DNA from: an uncultured Sulfolobales archaeon
Lineage (GTDB): Archaea; Thermoproteota; Thermoprotei_A; Sulfolobales; NBVN01
NCBI GenBank assembly: GCA_938017505.1
Contig: CALIKV010000006.1
Coordinates: 114,927-178,926, forward strand
Length of the DNA stretch: 64,000 nt
Reading direction: 5' to 3'
Shown: piece by piece, positions 50,337 through 58,067 of the stretch
How positions within the stretch are numbered: position 1 is the first letter of the stretch
Layout of the letters: each line of letters opens with the position of its first letter
The notes under the pieces: model-generated
Databases searched by the model: none
Told to the model about the DNA's origin: nothing
Seen by the model: only the letters and a program-made list of their open reading frames with translations
Translations under genes and position numbers: made by a program

Positions 50337-50549
50337 ATGGGCATACTGAAGGGCGTGACTGCCTCGGGACATCTCGGATGGGCTATTAAGAATTGCACGA
50401 TATGTAGGAAGAGGTTAGTAGTTGGTAAGGAGTTGGTATACGTGTGCAGTAAGTGTGGAGGCGAGAAGGTCGTGATATGCTCAGGGGATTACAAAGCGCT
50501 GAACGGTAAGTGCCCCTACTGCCATTCAGACCTGGTTCCTCTGTTATGA
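50337..50549 (+). CDS. Small zinc-ribbon protein
   Basis: About 70 residues, MGILKGVTASGHLGWAIKNC then CTIC, CSKC and CPYC motifs: two ribbons with at least six cysteines. ATG 50337 is preferred to the track start because GGGAGGTGG at 50321-50329 is well placed. The N-terminal glycine-rich part is unusual. Function is unknown; it may be a nucleic-acid or protein-complex component. It is followed by the 110-aa unknown gene at 48 bp. Confidence 0.62.
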   Translation: MGILKGVTASGHLGWAIKNCTICRKRLVVGKELVYVCSKCGGEKVVICSGDYKALNGKCPYCHSDLVPLL

Positions 50550-50596
50550 GACAAGCACCTCCTAGCGAAAGACTTAAGTAGGACGGCGATTCCGAT

Positions 50597-50929
50597 ATGC
50601 CAAAAGTTATCGAGCGCTCGGTCTATGAATTCGTAAAGGTTGTCTTCGTATGCGATGATGAAGACTCCGCCGAGGCCTTAGGGGATCTGCCAGCGCTTCC
50701 TTACTGCTTCACAAGCTCTGAATGCATTAAAACGAACGAGACTGAGGTATGCTGGTCGGAGTGGCTGAGGATTGGGGACTTGTTGGTCCGTGTCGAGAGC
50801 TCCACGGTAGGCGGTTTACCCGCCTCTATATCGTTTCACGCCAGAGGGGTTAAATGCGGTGACGACCCCAGGAAGGTTTACGATCTAATCAGCGAGCACT
50901 TAAACGACGTATGCGTGAAGAGAAAGTAG
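50597..50929 (+). CDS. Hypothetical 110-residue protein
   Basis: Mixed alpha/beta, with five cysteines, a strand-rich middle (WLRIGDLLVRVESSTVGGLPASISF) and a C-terminal helix (DPRKVYDLISEHLNDV). The size and the strand-helix end recall Pcc1-type KEOPS subunits, but the signature is not convincing. ATG 50597 lacks an obvious ribosome site. Probably co-transcribed with the preceding zinc-ribbon gene. Confidence 0.5.
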   Translation: MPKVIERSVYEFVKVVFVCDDEDSAEALGDLPALPYCFTSSECIKTNETEVCWSEWLRIGDLLVRVESSTVGGLPASISFHARGVKCGDDPRKVYDLISEHLNDVCVKRK

Positions 50930-51002
50930 CGAACTGGGCTATACCCTAGTTAATGACTTATAAACCATTGAGAAGGTTTTCAACCCCATCGACAGGAAAC
51001 AC

Positions 51003-51308
51003 TTAACTCGCCGTTTCTCGGGGGGCCTGTGTCTGGGTCTCTAGGTATATGGCTGTGATAATCAGCTCCCCACCGCACTTAGGGCACTTACCGCTCCTCC
51101 TGCCTACGTAGTCCTCTTTATTGTAGGTGCTAGATGACGTGTAGCCGCAGTTAAGGCACTTACTCAAGCTGATCACCTTGCCCTTATCCTCTTTCTTCTG
51201 AGTTGATGCTTCCCTCAGGTAGGTGACTGCCATGTAGGAGGCTAGGAAAACCACGATAGCTATCAGAAGGATGTAAATAGGGTCGAAACCTAAGGGCATG
51301 TGATTCAC
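51003..51308 (-). CDS. Membrane-anchored zinc-ribbon protein
   Basis: 101 residues: one N-terminal membrane helix (DPIYILLIAIVVFLASYMAVTYL), a charged linker and a C-terminal zinc ribbon (CLNCGY near 53 and CPKCGGEL near 76). It starts 1 bp after the DUF1512 gene, another membrane-anchored protein, so the two are in one operon and may form a complex. Function unknown. Confidence 0.7.
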   Translation of the reverse strand: MNHMPLGFDPIYILLIAIVVFLASYMAVTYLREASTQKKEDKGKVISLSKCLNCGYTSSSTYNKEDYVGRRSGKCPKCGGELIITAIYLETQTQAPRETAS

Positions 51309-51309
51309 C

Positions 51310-52407
51310 TCACTCTATACCCAACGTATTCCCTACCCCTACCACGACTACAGTATCCCCCTCCTTAGTTTTACCCAGCACTATTCTCTTAATCACCTCA
51401 ACAGCCTTAACCACTCCTTCATACACCTGCTTGGTCATTGTGTTTATGGCCTCCTCGTTGCTCATCTTAACGACCACGGCGTCCAGGGGGACGGAGCACT
51501 TAGACGCTACCCTCTCCATAGCTATCTTCTCAGGACCTATATCTCCTATAGCAGCCCCCACACCATATGCCACCTCGCCGCTCCTCTCGCTCTCTAACTT
51601 CAGAGCAGCATCAACCGTCACTATCCTTGAGATCCTGCACTCACGACTATCCACGAACTTCTCAAGAGCCTCTCCAGGCCACCCGACCGTGGGTCCAGGC
51701 CCCTTCGCCTTTATAATGTAGAGCCTCCTCCCCTCGAGAGTAGTTTCGTAGAGCACTGTTTCGGGAGCTAATTCAACAGGGTTCGAGCCACTGTCTACGA
51801 GCATCCGTGCTGCAAGAGCCCCGGCCCCATCCCCTACGGGAGCCCCTAAACCGAAGGAGTCTATCGCGTCCTTATACGCCTTAGCCAGCCTAGCTATCTG
51901 GTTTATCTGAAGCGCTAGTTGCATCATCATTATCCAGTCGTTGAACTTAACGCCTAGGTTGTAGTAATGCTTAACGACCTTGTTTATGTAGGTAAGTATG
52001 GAGTTGATCTCGAGCAGGACCTCGATCCTCTGCCTACTCACATCAGGCACGTCCGAGACCTTCTCGGTGACATACTTTTTAACGGCCTCGTCACGCGTCC
52101 TTATTAGATGCTTCAGCCTCTTTATTATGTCCGTAGGCTCCTTCTCCACAGGGGTTATGACGAAGAAGTTATCAACGTAATCGTCTATAAGGCCCTTCGG
52201 GTTTGGGAAGTTCATATCCTTCAGGAACTTTACTGACTTCCTCCTCCCCTCCTCCTCGAACTCCATGAGCTCCATCAACTTTCTCCTAACCACCGAAGAG
52301 TAGCGCGCGAACTGAATCCTCTGCGGCACATCCGTGAAGTTAAGCACGAATGAAGAGAGTATTAATATGGCTATCAACATCGACGTCCAGTCCTGAAGCC
52401 CATCCAT
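51310..52407 (-). CDS. DUF1512 membrane-associated protein
   Basis: 365 residues. One N-terminal membrane helix (MLIAILILSSFVLNF) precedes a helical region and an alpha/beta domain with GAPVGDGAGALAARM near 195, AKGPGPTVGWPGEALEKF near 233 and VVVGVGNTLGIE at the end. This is the archaeal DUF1512 family, for which no function is established to my knowledge. It is upstream of and nearly abuts the zinc-ribbon gene, and follows methionine aminopeptidase on the same strand after about 75 bp. Confidence 0.8.
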   Translation of the reverse strand: MDGLQDWTSMLIAILILSSFVLNFTDVPQRIQFARYSSVVRRKLMELMEFEEEGRRKSVKFLKDMNFPNPKGLIDDYVDNFFVITPVEKEPTDIIKRLKHLIRTRDEAVKKYVTEKVSDVPDVSRQRIEVLLEINSILTYINKVVKHYYNLGVKFNDWIMMMQLALQINQIARLAKAYKDAIDSFGLGAPVGDGAGALAARMLVDSGSNPVELAPETVLYETTLEGRRLYIIKAKGPGPTVGWPGEALEKFVDSRECRISRIVTVDAALKLESERSGEVAYGVGAAIGDIGPEKIAMERVASKCSVPLDAVVVKMSNEEAINTMTKQVYEGVVKAVEVIKRIVLGKTKEGDTVVVVGVGNTLGIE

Positions 52408-52482
52408 CTCTCTACCACGCTCACCTCTTACTCAATTAACTCAGGCCTTAAAACATTTTATATTTTTACTCTAAACACGTCA

Positions 52483-53418
52483 CTACCTACTTAACTCCGG
52501 GTTGGTCGTCACTATGACGTCATTACCGTGAATCAGAACAGTCTCTTCGAACTGCGCTACAAACCCGTCACTCACCTCCTTAAGAACCGGATAGCCCACA
52601 ATCACAGACTTCCTAACCAGCTTCTGGATGAGCATCCTCAGACCCTCTACGTCAGCGTGCTCGTCCTTAAGCCACCTCTCACAGAAGGGCAACGTCCTGA
52701 ACCTACTGCTAATAGAGCTCACTAACTGAGCCTCATCACCTTCCACGCGCTTCAGGCTCTTAACGTTGGTCGTTAGAACGTATATCTGAGTGAAGCCCTT
52801 GACCTCCTCCACATATCCTCTGCCGTTAGTGAGGAACGGCTCCACAGCGTACGCTTTACCGCTCACCAGCTTCCCCATGGGGATTCTCGACGCGTGATTA
52901 GGTATTGTATCGCCTGCATGTATTAAGTACCTGCCGAGCGAGTGCCCTGACAGATTCCGGATGACGTTAAAGCCGTAGTTCCTTGCAACAGCCTCAACCA
53001 CCCTGCCAACCGCGTTAGCCTGAACCCCTGGCGTTATGCTTAGTAAAGCCCTGTTTAAGGCCTCCCTAGTCGCCTCAGTAAGCCTAATCAACTTATCATT
53101 GAACGTGAGAGTTATCGCGGTATCGGCTATGTAGCCGTTAACGTGAACACCTATGTCGACCTTGACGAGAGACTCTTCAGGCACGATGCTTGGATCACCT
53201 ATGTAAGGCGTCCTGTGCGCTGCGATCTCGTTAATTGATACATTAGTTGGGAAAGCTGACTTACCGCCGAGACCCCTAATCACGTTTTCAACGCCTTCAG
53301 CTATGTCAAGGATCCTCACACCCGGCTTAACCATAGACTCGGCCACGCGCTTAACTCTATAAGCGACCTCACCAGCCCTTAAGTAAGCTCTGAGCGACTC
53401 CTCATCAATCATGAACAC
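52483..53418 (-). CDS. map: Methionine aminopeptidase, type II
   Basis: Removes the initiator methionine. The 311-residue protein has the M24 metal ligands: VDIGVHVNGYIADTA (Asp, Asp), SGHSLGRYLIHAGDTIPN (His) and VEPFLTNG and FEETVLI (Glu). The insertion between the last two motifs (about 210-270) marks the type II form found in archaea and eukaryotes. It is divergent from the UPF0173 gene with about 105 bp between starts. Confidence 0.94.
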   Translation of the reverse strand: MFMIDEESLRAYLRAGEVAYRVKRVAESMVKPGVRILDIAEGVENVIRGLGGKSAFPTNVSINEIAAHRTPYIGDPSIVPEESLVKVDIGVHVNGYIADTAITLTFNDKLIRLTEATREALNRALLSITPGVQANAVGRVVEAVARNYGFNVIRNLSGHSLGRYLIHAGDTIPNHASRIPMGKLVSGKAYAVEPFLTNGRGYVEEVKGFTQIYVLTTNVKSLKRVEGDEAQLVSSISSRFRTLPFCERWLKDEHADVEGLRMLIQKLVRKSVIVGYPVLKEVSDGFVAQFEETVLIHGNDVIVTTNPELSR

Positions 53419-53522
53419 CGCACCACCAACATCTACGTATAAAGTAAATTAAGTCGGGTGTGTAACTGCTGAACGCGTAAAACATATATGCTTAAATTCG
53501 TTATCTTATTACCGGTGTTAAT

Positions 53523-54218
53523 ATGAGTAATACTGTCAACGTTAAATGGTTTGGTCACGCCGCGTTCAGGATTGGTATGTTCGGTAAGGTGTTCCTGATA
53601 GATCCATGGATAACCAACCCGACATCGCCTGAGACCAAGGTGAACCACATCTGCGGCGACTACGTTATCGTGACTCACGATCACGGGGATCATATAGGTA
53701 ATGCCCTAGAGATCCTGAAGAACTGCCCTGACTCTAAAGCAGTGGCAATATACGAGCTAGCGTCTTTCATGGCTGGGGAGTTAGGCAGTGAGGAAAGAGC
53801 TGTGGGAGGCAATATCGGGGGTCCCATCACCCTCGAGGGGGGTTTCGAGGTGGTGCTGACTCCAGCGCTTCACTCCAGCGGGAGGGGATCCCCAGTAGGT
53901 GTCATCTTAGGCAAGCAAGGTGTTAACGTCTACCACGCGGGGGACACCGGCTTGATGTATGATATGAAGCTAATCGGCGAGCTCTACAAACCGCTAGTCG
54001 CTCTCCTTCCGATAGGAGGACACTTTACCATGGGGCCTAAGGAAGCCGCTTACGCAACCCTTCTAATAAACCCCAAGTATGTGATACCAATGCATTACGG
54101 TACCTTCCCCTTAATAAAGGGAGCCCCAGCTGAATTCAGGAGACACCTACTGGAATTCGGCTCTACCTCAGAGCTCATAGTTCTTAAGCCAGGGGAGGAA
54201 ACCAAACTCACCGTATGA
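53523..54218 (+). CDS. UPF0173 metal-dependent hydrolase (MBL fold)
   Basis: 231 residues: VKWFGHAAFRI at the start, VTHDHGDHIGNA near 51 (zinc ligands), HAGDTGLM near 138 and PMHYGTFPLIKG near 190. These are the signatures of the UPF0173/UlaG-like MBL branch, in which the natural substrate is not generally known. ATG 53523 follows an AT-rich stretch at short distance, so it may be nearly leaderless. Confidence 0.87.
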   Translation: MSNTVNVKWFGHAAFRIGMFGKVFLIDPWITNPTSPETKVNHICGDYVIVTHDHGDHIGNALEILKNCPDSKAVAIYELASFMAGELGSEERAVGGNIGGPITLEGGFEVVLTPALHSSGRGSPVGVILGKQGVNVYHAGDTGLMYDMKLIGELYKPLVALLPIGGHFTMGPKEAAYATLLINPKYVIPMHYGTFPLIKGAPAEFRRHLLEFGSTSELIVLKPGEETKLTV

Positions 54219-54736
54219 TTAAACTAAAAGGTTGGGAGTTTTTCCCCTCCTACAGGGTTTAGGTCTTACATCGACTTACGGTTGAGGATTAGGAGCTGTT
54301 TTAGCGTGTAGGTGTTTGTTCTGCAGCCGCGGCGAGTCGCTTGGCGGGGCCCAACTAAGACGGGGAACGAACCTACGCATAAATCGTAATGGAGGAGCAG
54401 CCATAAACCCTTTACGAAAGACCTGGTAATTACTTGCGGCTTACCAGATTTAACGGTCCCCTCAGACCTGCGTGGGTAAATCACCCATCATACCTTTCGA
54501 GCCTCATCACCGGTGGTGACAAGTCACAGCTCCTTAGCGGATCACCGTGTCATGCGTTCCGGCTTCTCTTCAGGCCCTAAAGACCTGTAGCACGTCCCCA
54601 CGACGCTTGCGGGTTCGAGCAGACTGCCGTAAGTATTCTTTTTAAATAAGGTTAATAAGCAGCGAAGTCGACGTCTGAAGGGCGACGACAGTGTAATATT
54701 AAAACCTAAACTCAGTATCCGTATATAGTTACGTAT
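54219..54736. other. 518-bp region without a protein gene; structured RNA locus
   Basis: Just after the UPF0173 stop is GGGAGTTTTTCCCCTCC, a probable terminator. Then come long complementary arms: GCGTGTAGGT (54304-54313) with ACCTACGC (54371-54378), extended by GTTC/GAAC, and CTGGTAA/TTACCAG (54423-54447). A box C/D sRNA lies at 54460-54513 on the minus strand. A TTTTTAAATAAG box at 54640-54650 could drive either strand. The whole may be one structured transcript; I could not match it to SRP or RNase P RNA. Confidence 0.45.
54460..54513 (-). ncRNA. Box C/D guide sRNA
   Basis: On the minus strand: C box GTGATGA (54504-54510), 12-nt guide GGCTCGAAAGGT, D' box ATGA, 3-nt spacer TGG, C' box GTGATTT, 12-nt guide ACCCACGCAGGT, D box CTGA (54462-54465), flanked by CCG and GG that can pair. 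Box order, both guide lengths and the short D'-C' spacer match archaeal C/D sRNAs. It should direct 2'-O-methylation of rRNA or tRNA sites complementary to each guide; I did not identify the targets. D' and C' are imperfect, as is usual for internal boxes. Confidence 0.72.
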
Positions 54737-55375
54737 GTGAGGGATGACTGGTTGGGCAGGTTTGTCGTAGGGATAACTGGGAGTAGTGGTATTGTTTACG
54801 GCTTGAGACTCGTTGAGGTCTTAAGCAGTTCATGCCATGAAGTTCACGTGGTCGTGAGTGAGGAGGCTAAGGCGGTTTCGGAGAGTGAGTGCCTCAGCTG
54901 GGACAAGTTGCTGGGGTTACTCAGGAAATTCACTAACTACGTCTACGGTGAGTATGACTTCACGTCGCCAATAGCTTCTTCATCCTACGTGATCGACGGG
55001 GTTGTTGTCATGCCCTGCAGTCTTAAAACCCTTGGAGAGATAGCTAACTCAATCCAGTCAACGCTTGTTAGTAGGGCGGTGCTGAATAGCCTCAGGTTAA
55101 GGCGACCAGCGATCCTAGTTATCCGTGAGACACCGCTATCAACTCTCGACATAGCGAACATGCTTAAGGTATCCCTAAGTGGTGGTGTAGTGATGCCGGC
55201 GTCGCCAGCGTTCTACACGGAGCCTCAAACCCTTGAGGAACTGATCGACTTCATGGTTGGCAAGGTTCTAGACGTGCTTGGTATAGAAAACAATCTATAC
55301 AGGAGGTGGGAGGGTATGAGGGTTACTCAAGGAAGGAACCTTTGCGGCCGCCTCTACGGGCGAGGAGACTCTTAA
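54737..55375 (+). CDS. ubiX: UbiX-like flavin prenyltransferase
   Basis: 212 residues. FVVGITGSSGIVYGLRLVEVL near residue 9 is the FMN site, followed by MPCSLKTLGEIANSI near 97 and RETPLSTLDIANMLKVSLSGGVVMPASPAFY near 135, all classic UbiX motifs. The enzyme prenylates FMN to make the cofactor of UbiD decarboxylases. No ubiD is in the window. GTG 54737 is the only start compatible with the motif. The 3' end overlaps the convergent Cys-rich gene by 53 bp. Confidence 0.92.
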   Translation: MRDDWLGRFVVGITGSSGIVYGLRLVEVLSSSCHEVHVVVSEEAKAVSESECLSWDKLLGLLRKFTNYVYGEYDFTSPIASSSYVIDGVVVMPCSLKTLGEIANSIQSTLVSRAVLNSLRLRRPAILVIRETPLSTLDIANMLKVSLSGGVVMPASPAFYTEPQTLEELIDFMVGKVLDVLGIENNLYRRWEGMRVTQGRNLCGRLYGRGDS

Positions 55376-55775
55376 CTTTATCGTCTATCTCAGCCTCGTT
55401 CAACTCCTTAATGAACTCCTTATCGCCCTCCTTGAACTTCACGGCGAACGCGCACTTACCGTCAGGTAGGAGTGCCTTCCTCTCACAGAAGGCAAACTGA
55501 CATCTATACCCTAGACAGGAGTCACCTATCCACCTACACATAGCTGCCTTCTGTACATGACCCTTGACAACCCTGTTCACCACTACTAAAGCGTTCTTAG
55601 AGCACCTGAACAAAGGACACAGCATGTTGCACTTATCCCCGAGCGGTAGGGGCTTCACCTCGCCTCTTAAAGCCCTCTCCTCCTCATCCTCGTGGACTCT
55701 CTCGAACCTCTCATGCCTCCTTATCCACCCCTGTCGATCGTCATGCGGCATGCGATGCTTATTTGGGTACCCCAC
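55323..55775 (-). CDS. Cysteine-rich protein of unknown function
   Basis: 150 residues with a charged N-terminus and a cysteine-rich core: CNMLCPLFRC near 50, then CRWIGDSCLGYRCQFAFC near 80 and C near 107. The eight cysteines are paired in a CxxxCx4C...Cx6Cx3Cx4C pattern that could hold two metals or an Fe-S cluster; no family match comes to mind. ATG at residue 9 is an alternative start. It overlaps ubiX tail to tail by 53 bp and is followed by endA upstream on the same strand with about 38 bp between. Confidence 0.6.
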   Translation of the reverse strand: MGYPNKHRMPHDDRQGWIRRHERFERVHEDEEERALRGEVKPLPLGDKCNMLCPLFRCSKNALVVVNRVVKGHVQKAAMCRWIGDSCLGYRCQFAFCERKALLPDGKCAFAVKFKEGDKEFIKELNEAEIDDKVKSLLARRGGRKGSFLE

Positions 55776-55812
55776 CCGATCTCACCGGTTTAACGCTGAT
55801 CCTATGTTATTC

Positions 55813-56325
55813 TTATGGTTTAAACCATTTTAAAGCTAAATAGGTAATCAGACCTGACTGGTAAGTCACAGCTAGGATCAACTCCTTCCTGACGCTATGC
55901 GAGAGCCTCCCCCAGCTAATCAGATCGCCGGGCTCAATCACCTGCCCGTACTTAAGCACCTTGACCAGGTACGGGGCGTGCTCTAACCCCGGCTTCTTCC
56001 TGTAGAGGGCGAAGTCAGTGCCGTACTTGAGTGCCGACCTAATGATCAGCCCTGCCTCCTTAAACTCCCTGTAGCTCCTGTAGAGATCATCGAACCCTGG
56101 TATGTGCTTCTTGCAGACCTCCTTGAAGGCATCCATGCTCAGCTCCTCAGAACCCTTAAACACCTTTAAGACGCCCTTCTCCATCAGGTGGTATGCCTCG
56201 ATGAGCGATAACTCAAGAGGCTTATTAACTTCTTCCCGCTCCTTAGGCTTCTTAACGCCGATGGGCTTACCTATGAAGCCTGTGGTGAAGATACACCTAG
56301 CTAGGTCGACGTCAAACACTATCAC
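55813..56325 (-). CDS. endA: tRNA-splicing endonuclease, catalytic subunit
   Basis: At least 170 residues. The RNase A-like triad is Tyr101 (LKYGTDFALY), His116 (GLEHAPYLV) and Lys147 (SVRKELILAV). It cuts bulge-helix-bulge introns such as those of tRNA-Met and tRNA-Gln in this window. The short single-domain form fits the crenarchaeal heterotetramer, whose structural subunit is not here. GTG 56325 starts inside the expected N-terminal strand. An in-frame CTG at 56340 with GGTGAG 6 nt upstream would restore the family start (LIGSKVIVFDVD), so the true start is probably noncanonical. Confidence 0.85.
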   Translation of the reverse strand: MIVFDVDLARCIFTTGFIGKPIGVKKPKEREEVNKPLELSLIEAYHLMEKGVLKVFKGSEELSMDAFKEVCKKHIPGFDDLYRSYREFKEAGLIIRSALKYGTDFALYRKKPGLEHAPYLVKVLKYGQVIEPGDLISWGRLSHSVRKELILAVTYQSGLITYLALKWFKP

Positions 56326-56374
56326 CTTAGAACCTATCAGGTATGCCTCACCACTACCGCAACCCTGGAGTCTC

Positions 56375-57076
56375 CTACCTATGGAGCGAGATGAGCCGGA
56401 GATCAGTCCCCACCCTCTTGAGTATGTCGGCTGAGTCCTCTAGCTTGTCGGTCAGCTCTTTAAGGAGAAGGAGGGCACCGACGTCGCTGGAGTAGCTCTT
56501 AATAATCTCGAGTCCCAACTCCCTGTAAATCTCGTCCACGTTGTTCTCCAAGCCAGCCTCCTTCTGGTAAAGCTCCTTAACAGTCTTCAAGTTATTCAGC
56601 TTACCAAGCATCTCGACCAAGACGCTCACCATCTCAACGATTTTCCTAATCGTGGAGTCGAGGTATACATACATGTTGTCAGGCATCTTATCGAACCCCT
56701 TAGTAACTAAGAGTAGACACCTGTTAGCTGCAGCCTCGCCGTGCTCCGCCAACCTAATCACGTTCTGAGTCATCCCTATGTATATGCTTTCCATGGTTAA
56801 GGCGGGTGAGACCCTGACAATGTAATCAAGCAAGTTCGTAGCCCCCTCCTCTATCTCTTCCTTCACAAGCCGGACCTTACCATACATCCTCTCAACTCCT
56901 GCGTTGTTAAGGTCATCTAATTCCTTCAGTAGGATCTGTAGCTCTTTATAGAGATCCATAGACCTCCTCATAAGGGCTATTAACTGCTCGGTAATGGCTG
57001 ACTCAGCTATGCTCTCCTTCTCACCACGTTCACGAATTCCCTCAAGCCTTATGCTCTCCTCAGTCATTCCGTTCAC
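56375..57076 (-). CDS. DUF47/PhoU-like helical protein
   Basis: 233 residues, nearly all helix, with two PhoU-type acidic motifs (KELDDLNNAGVERMYGKVRLVKEEIEEGATNLLDYI; NNVDEIYRELGLEIIKSY...LKELTDKLEDSADIL). DUF47 proteins resemble PhoU and often go with phosphate transporters of the PiT type, but no pit gene is adjacent. Between endA and the unknown coiled-coil gene on the same strand, it may be part of a multi-gene unit. ATG 57067 (M4) is an alternative start. Confidence 0.77.
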   Translation of the reverse strand: MNGMTEESIRLEGIRERGEKESIAESAITEQLIALMRRSMDLYKELQILLKELDDLNNAGVERMYGKVRLVKEEIEEGATNLLDYIVRVSPALTMESIYIGMTQNVIRLAEHGEAAANRCLLLVTKGFDKMPDNMYVYLDSTIRKIVEMVSVLVEMLGKLNNLKTVKELYQKEAGLENNVDEIYRELGLEIIKSYSSDVGALLLLKELTDKLEDSADILKRVGTDLRLISLHR

Positions 57077-57203
57077 CTGACACAGCCAATCCCATTCTAA
57101 ATACTATAAACACCTTAAATATACCTACACATCTACAGATCCCCTCAGAAGTCAGGCTTTCATAGGGCTTGATGCAAGCCTGTGTCAAACTCGGACAACT
57201 TCG

Positions 57204-57632
57204 CTAGGCCCGCATGCTGGGGGATGTGAGGAGGTTCCTCAACACCCTGGACGCTAAAGCGCTCAGCTCCTTAAGCTTCATCAGCTCGCCATCTACAAAC
57301 CTCACCTCCTCATACATCCCCTCGTTATCTAGGTAGTTCCTGAGATCCGTTAGCATGTCCTCCTCATCATTTATCGAGACCATTAGAGCGAACGTTATCA
57401 AGGTCTGCAAGGGCTCAACGAATTCCTCACGCACCTCCGAGGTCTCGCAGGACTCCATGCTCCTCCTCAAACTACTTCTAGTCCTGCTGACCTTGAGAGC
57501 ATACTCCTTAACCACATCGTAAGATACTCTTTTACTGAAGAGGTTATCGATCAGCTCCCTCAACCTAGCTAGCTCTTTATTCCTCTTCAAGGTGTTGTCT
57601 TCAAGCTTCCTGAGAATTAGTGAGTCCTCCAT
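57204..57632 (-). CDS. Unknown coiled-coil-like helical protein
   Basis: 142 residues, highly charged and helical (RKLEDNTLKRNKELARLRELIDNLF; EYALKVSRTRSSLRRSMES; VDGELMKLKELSALASRVLRNLL). No catalytic or binding motif is visible. Its start codon shares one base with the stop of the upstream barrel gene (TAATG), so they are translationally coupled and probably interact. It may be a partner or adaptor. Confidence 0.6.
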   Translation of the reverse strand: MEDSLILRKLEDNTLKRNKELARLRELIDNLFSKRVSYDVVKEYALKVSRTRSSLRRSMESCETSEVREEFVEPLQTLITFALMVSINDEEDMLTDLRNYLDNEGMYEEVRFVDGELMKLKELSALASRVLRNLLTSPSMRA

Positions 57633-58000
57633 TAAGCCGACCTCACGGTGGCCATGGAGTTATCAGCTACCCCATTCCTCCTCATGAACTCCTCGTTAGC
57701 GCGAACCTCGTTCTCAGGGAGTTCCTCAGAGAGGAGGACCTTAAGAACAAACTTCTTGCCGGAGACTGAGAGCTGAGCACCCTCCTTGATGCCTAACTCG
57801 CCAGCCAATTTTTTACTCACCTGAAGGATGTCCTCAGGGATGGTCTCGCTAAGCCTCACCCTAACTCTCCTCTCCAGCACTCTTCTCCGACCTTGACTAA
57901 ACACCTCGCTAGCCGGGGGTATGACGGCGACTAACTGCTTAACGTCCTTCTTCTGGGCTTGCTGGGAACCACCCTCATTGCTCAGTAAACACCACCACAA
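57632..58000 (-). CDS. Stand-alone CDC48-N-like double-psi beta-barrel protein
   Basis: 122 residues. From about 50 onward, VRLSETIPEDILQVSKKLAGELGIKEGAQLSVSGKKFVLKVL then PENEVRANEEFMRRNGVADNSMATVR resembles the N-terminal substrate-binding barrel of CDC48/VAT (R/K-G-V-GD-V-I-G-K pattern followed by I-L-D-R-N-G-V-GD-V). No ATPase domain is attached. The only standard start is TTG 58000 (MWWCLL), which looks artificial; GGTGGTG at 57996-57990 points to in-frame CTG 57985. Likely an adaptor for a AAA ATPase, by inference. Confidence 0.5.
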   Translation of the reverse strand: MWWCLLSNEGGSQQAQKKDVKQLVAVIPPASEVFSQGRRRVLERRVRVRLSETIPEDILQVSKKLAGELGIKEGAQLSVSGKKFVLKVLLSEELPENEVRANEEFMRRNGVADNSMATVRSA

Positions 58001-58067
58001 AAGTAATAATCAGTGGACATATAAATTAAATCACTGTAGCCTTGAGTTAACTAGCTGATTGGCCTCT

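Noticed and set aside
50597-50929. KEOPS subunit Pcc1
   Set aside because: Longer than Pcc1, with cysteines and no conserved R-x-NS-x-LR helix.
54266-54484. 72-aa minus-strand ORF in the 518-bp region
   Set aside because: It runs across the C/D sRNA boxes and stem arms, and the product has no family-like sequence.
54219-54736. SRP 7S RNA or RNase P RNA
   Set aside because: The conserved GGAAG/AGCAGCC helix-8 pairing and the RNase P GGAAAGUCC/ACAGAA blocks are absent on both strands.
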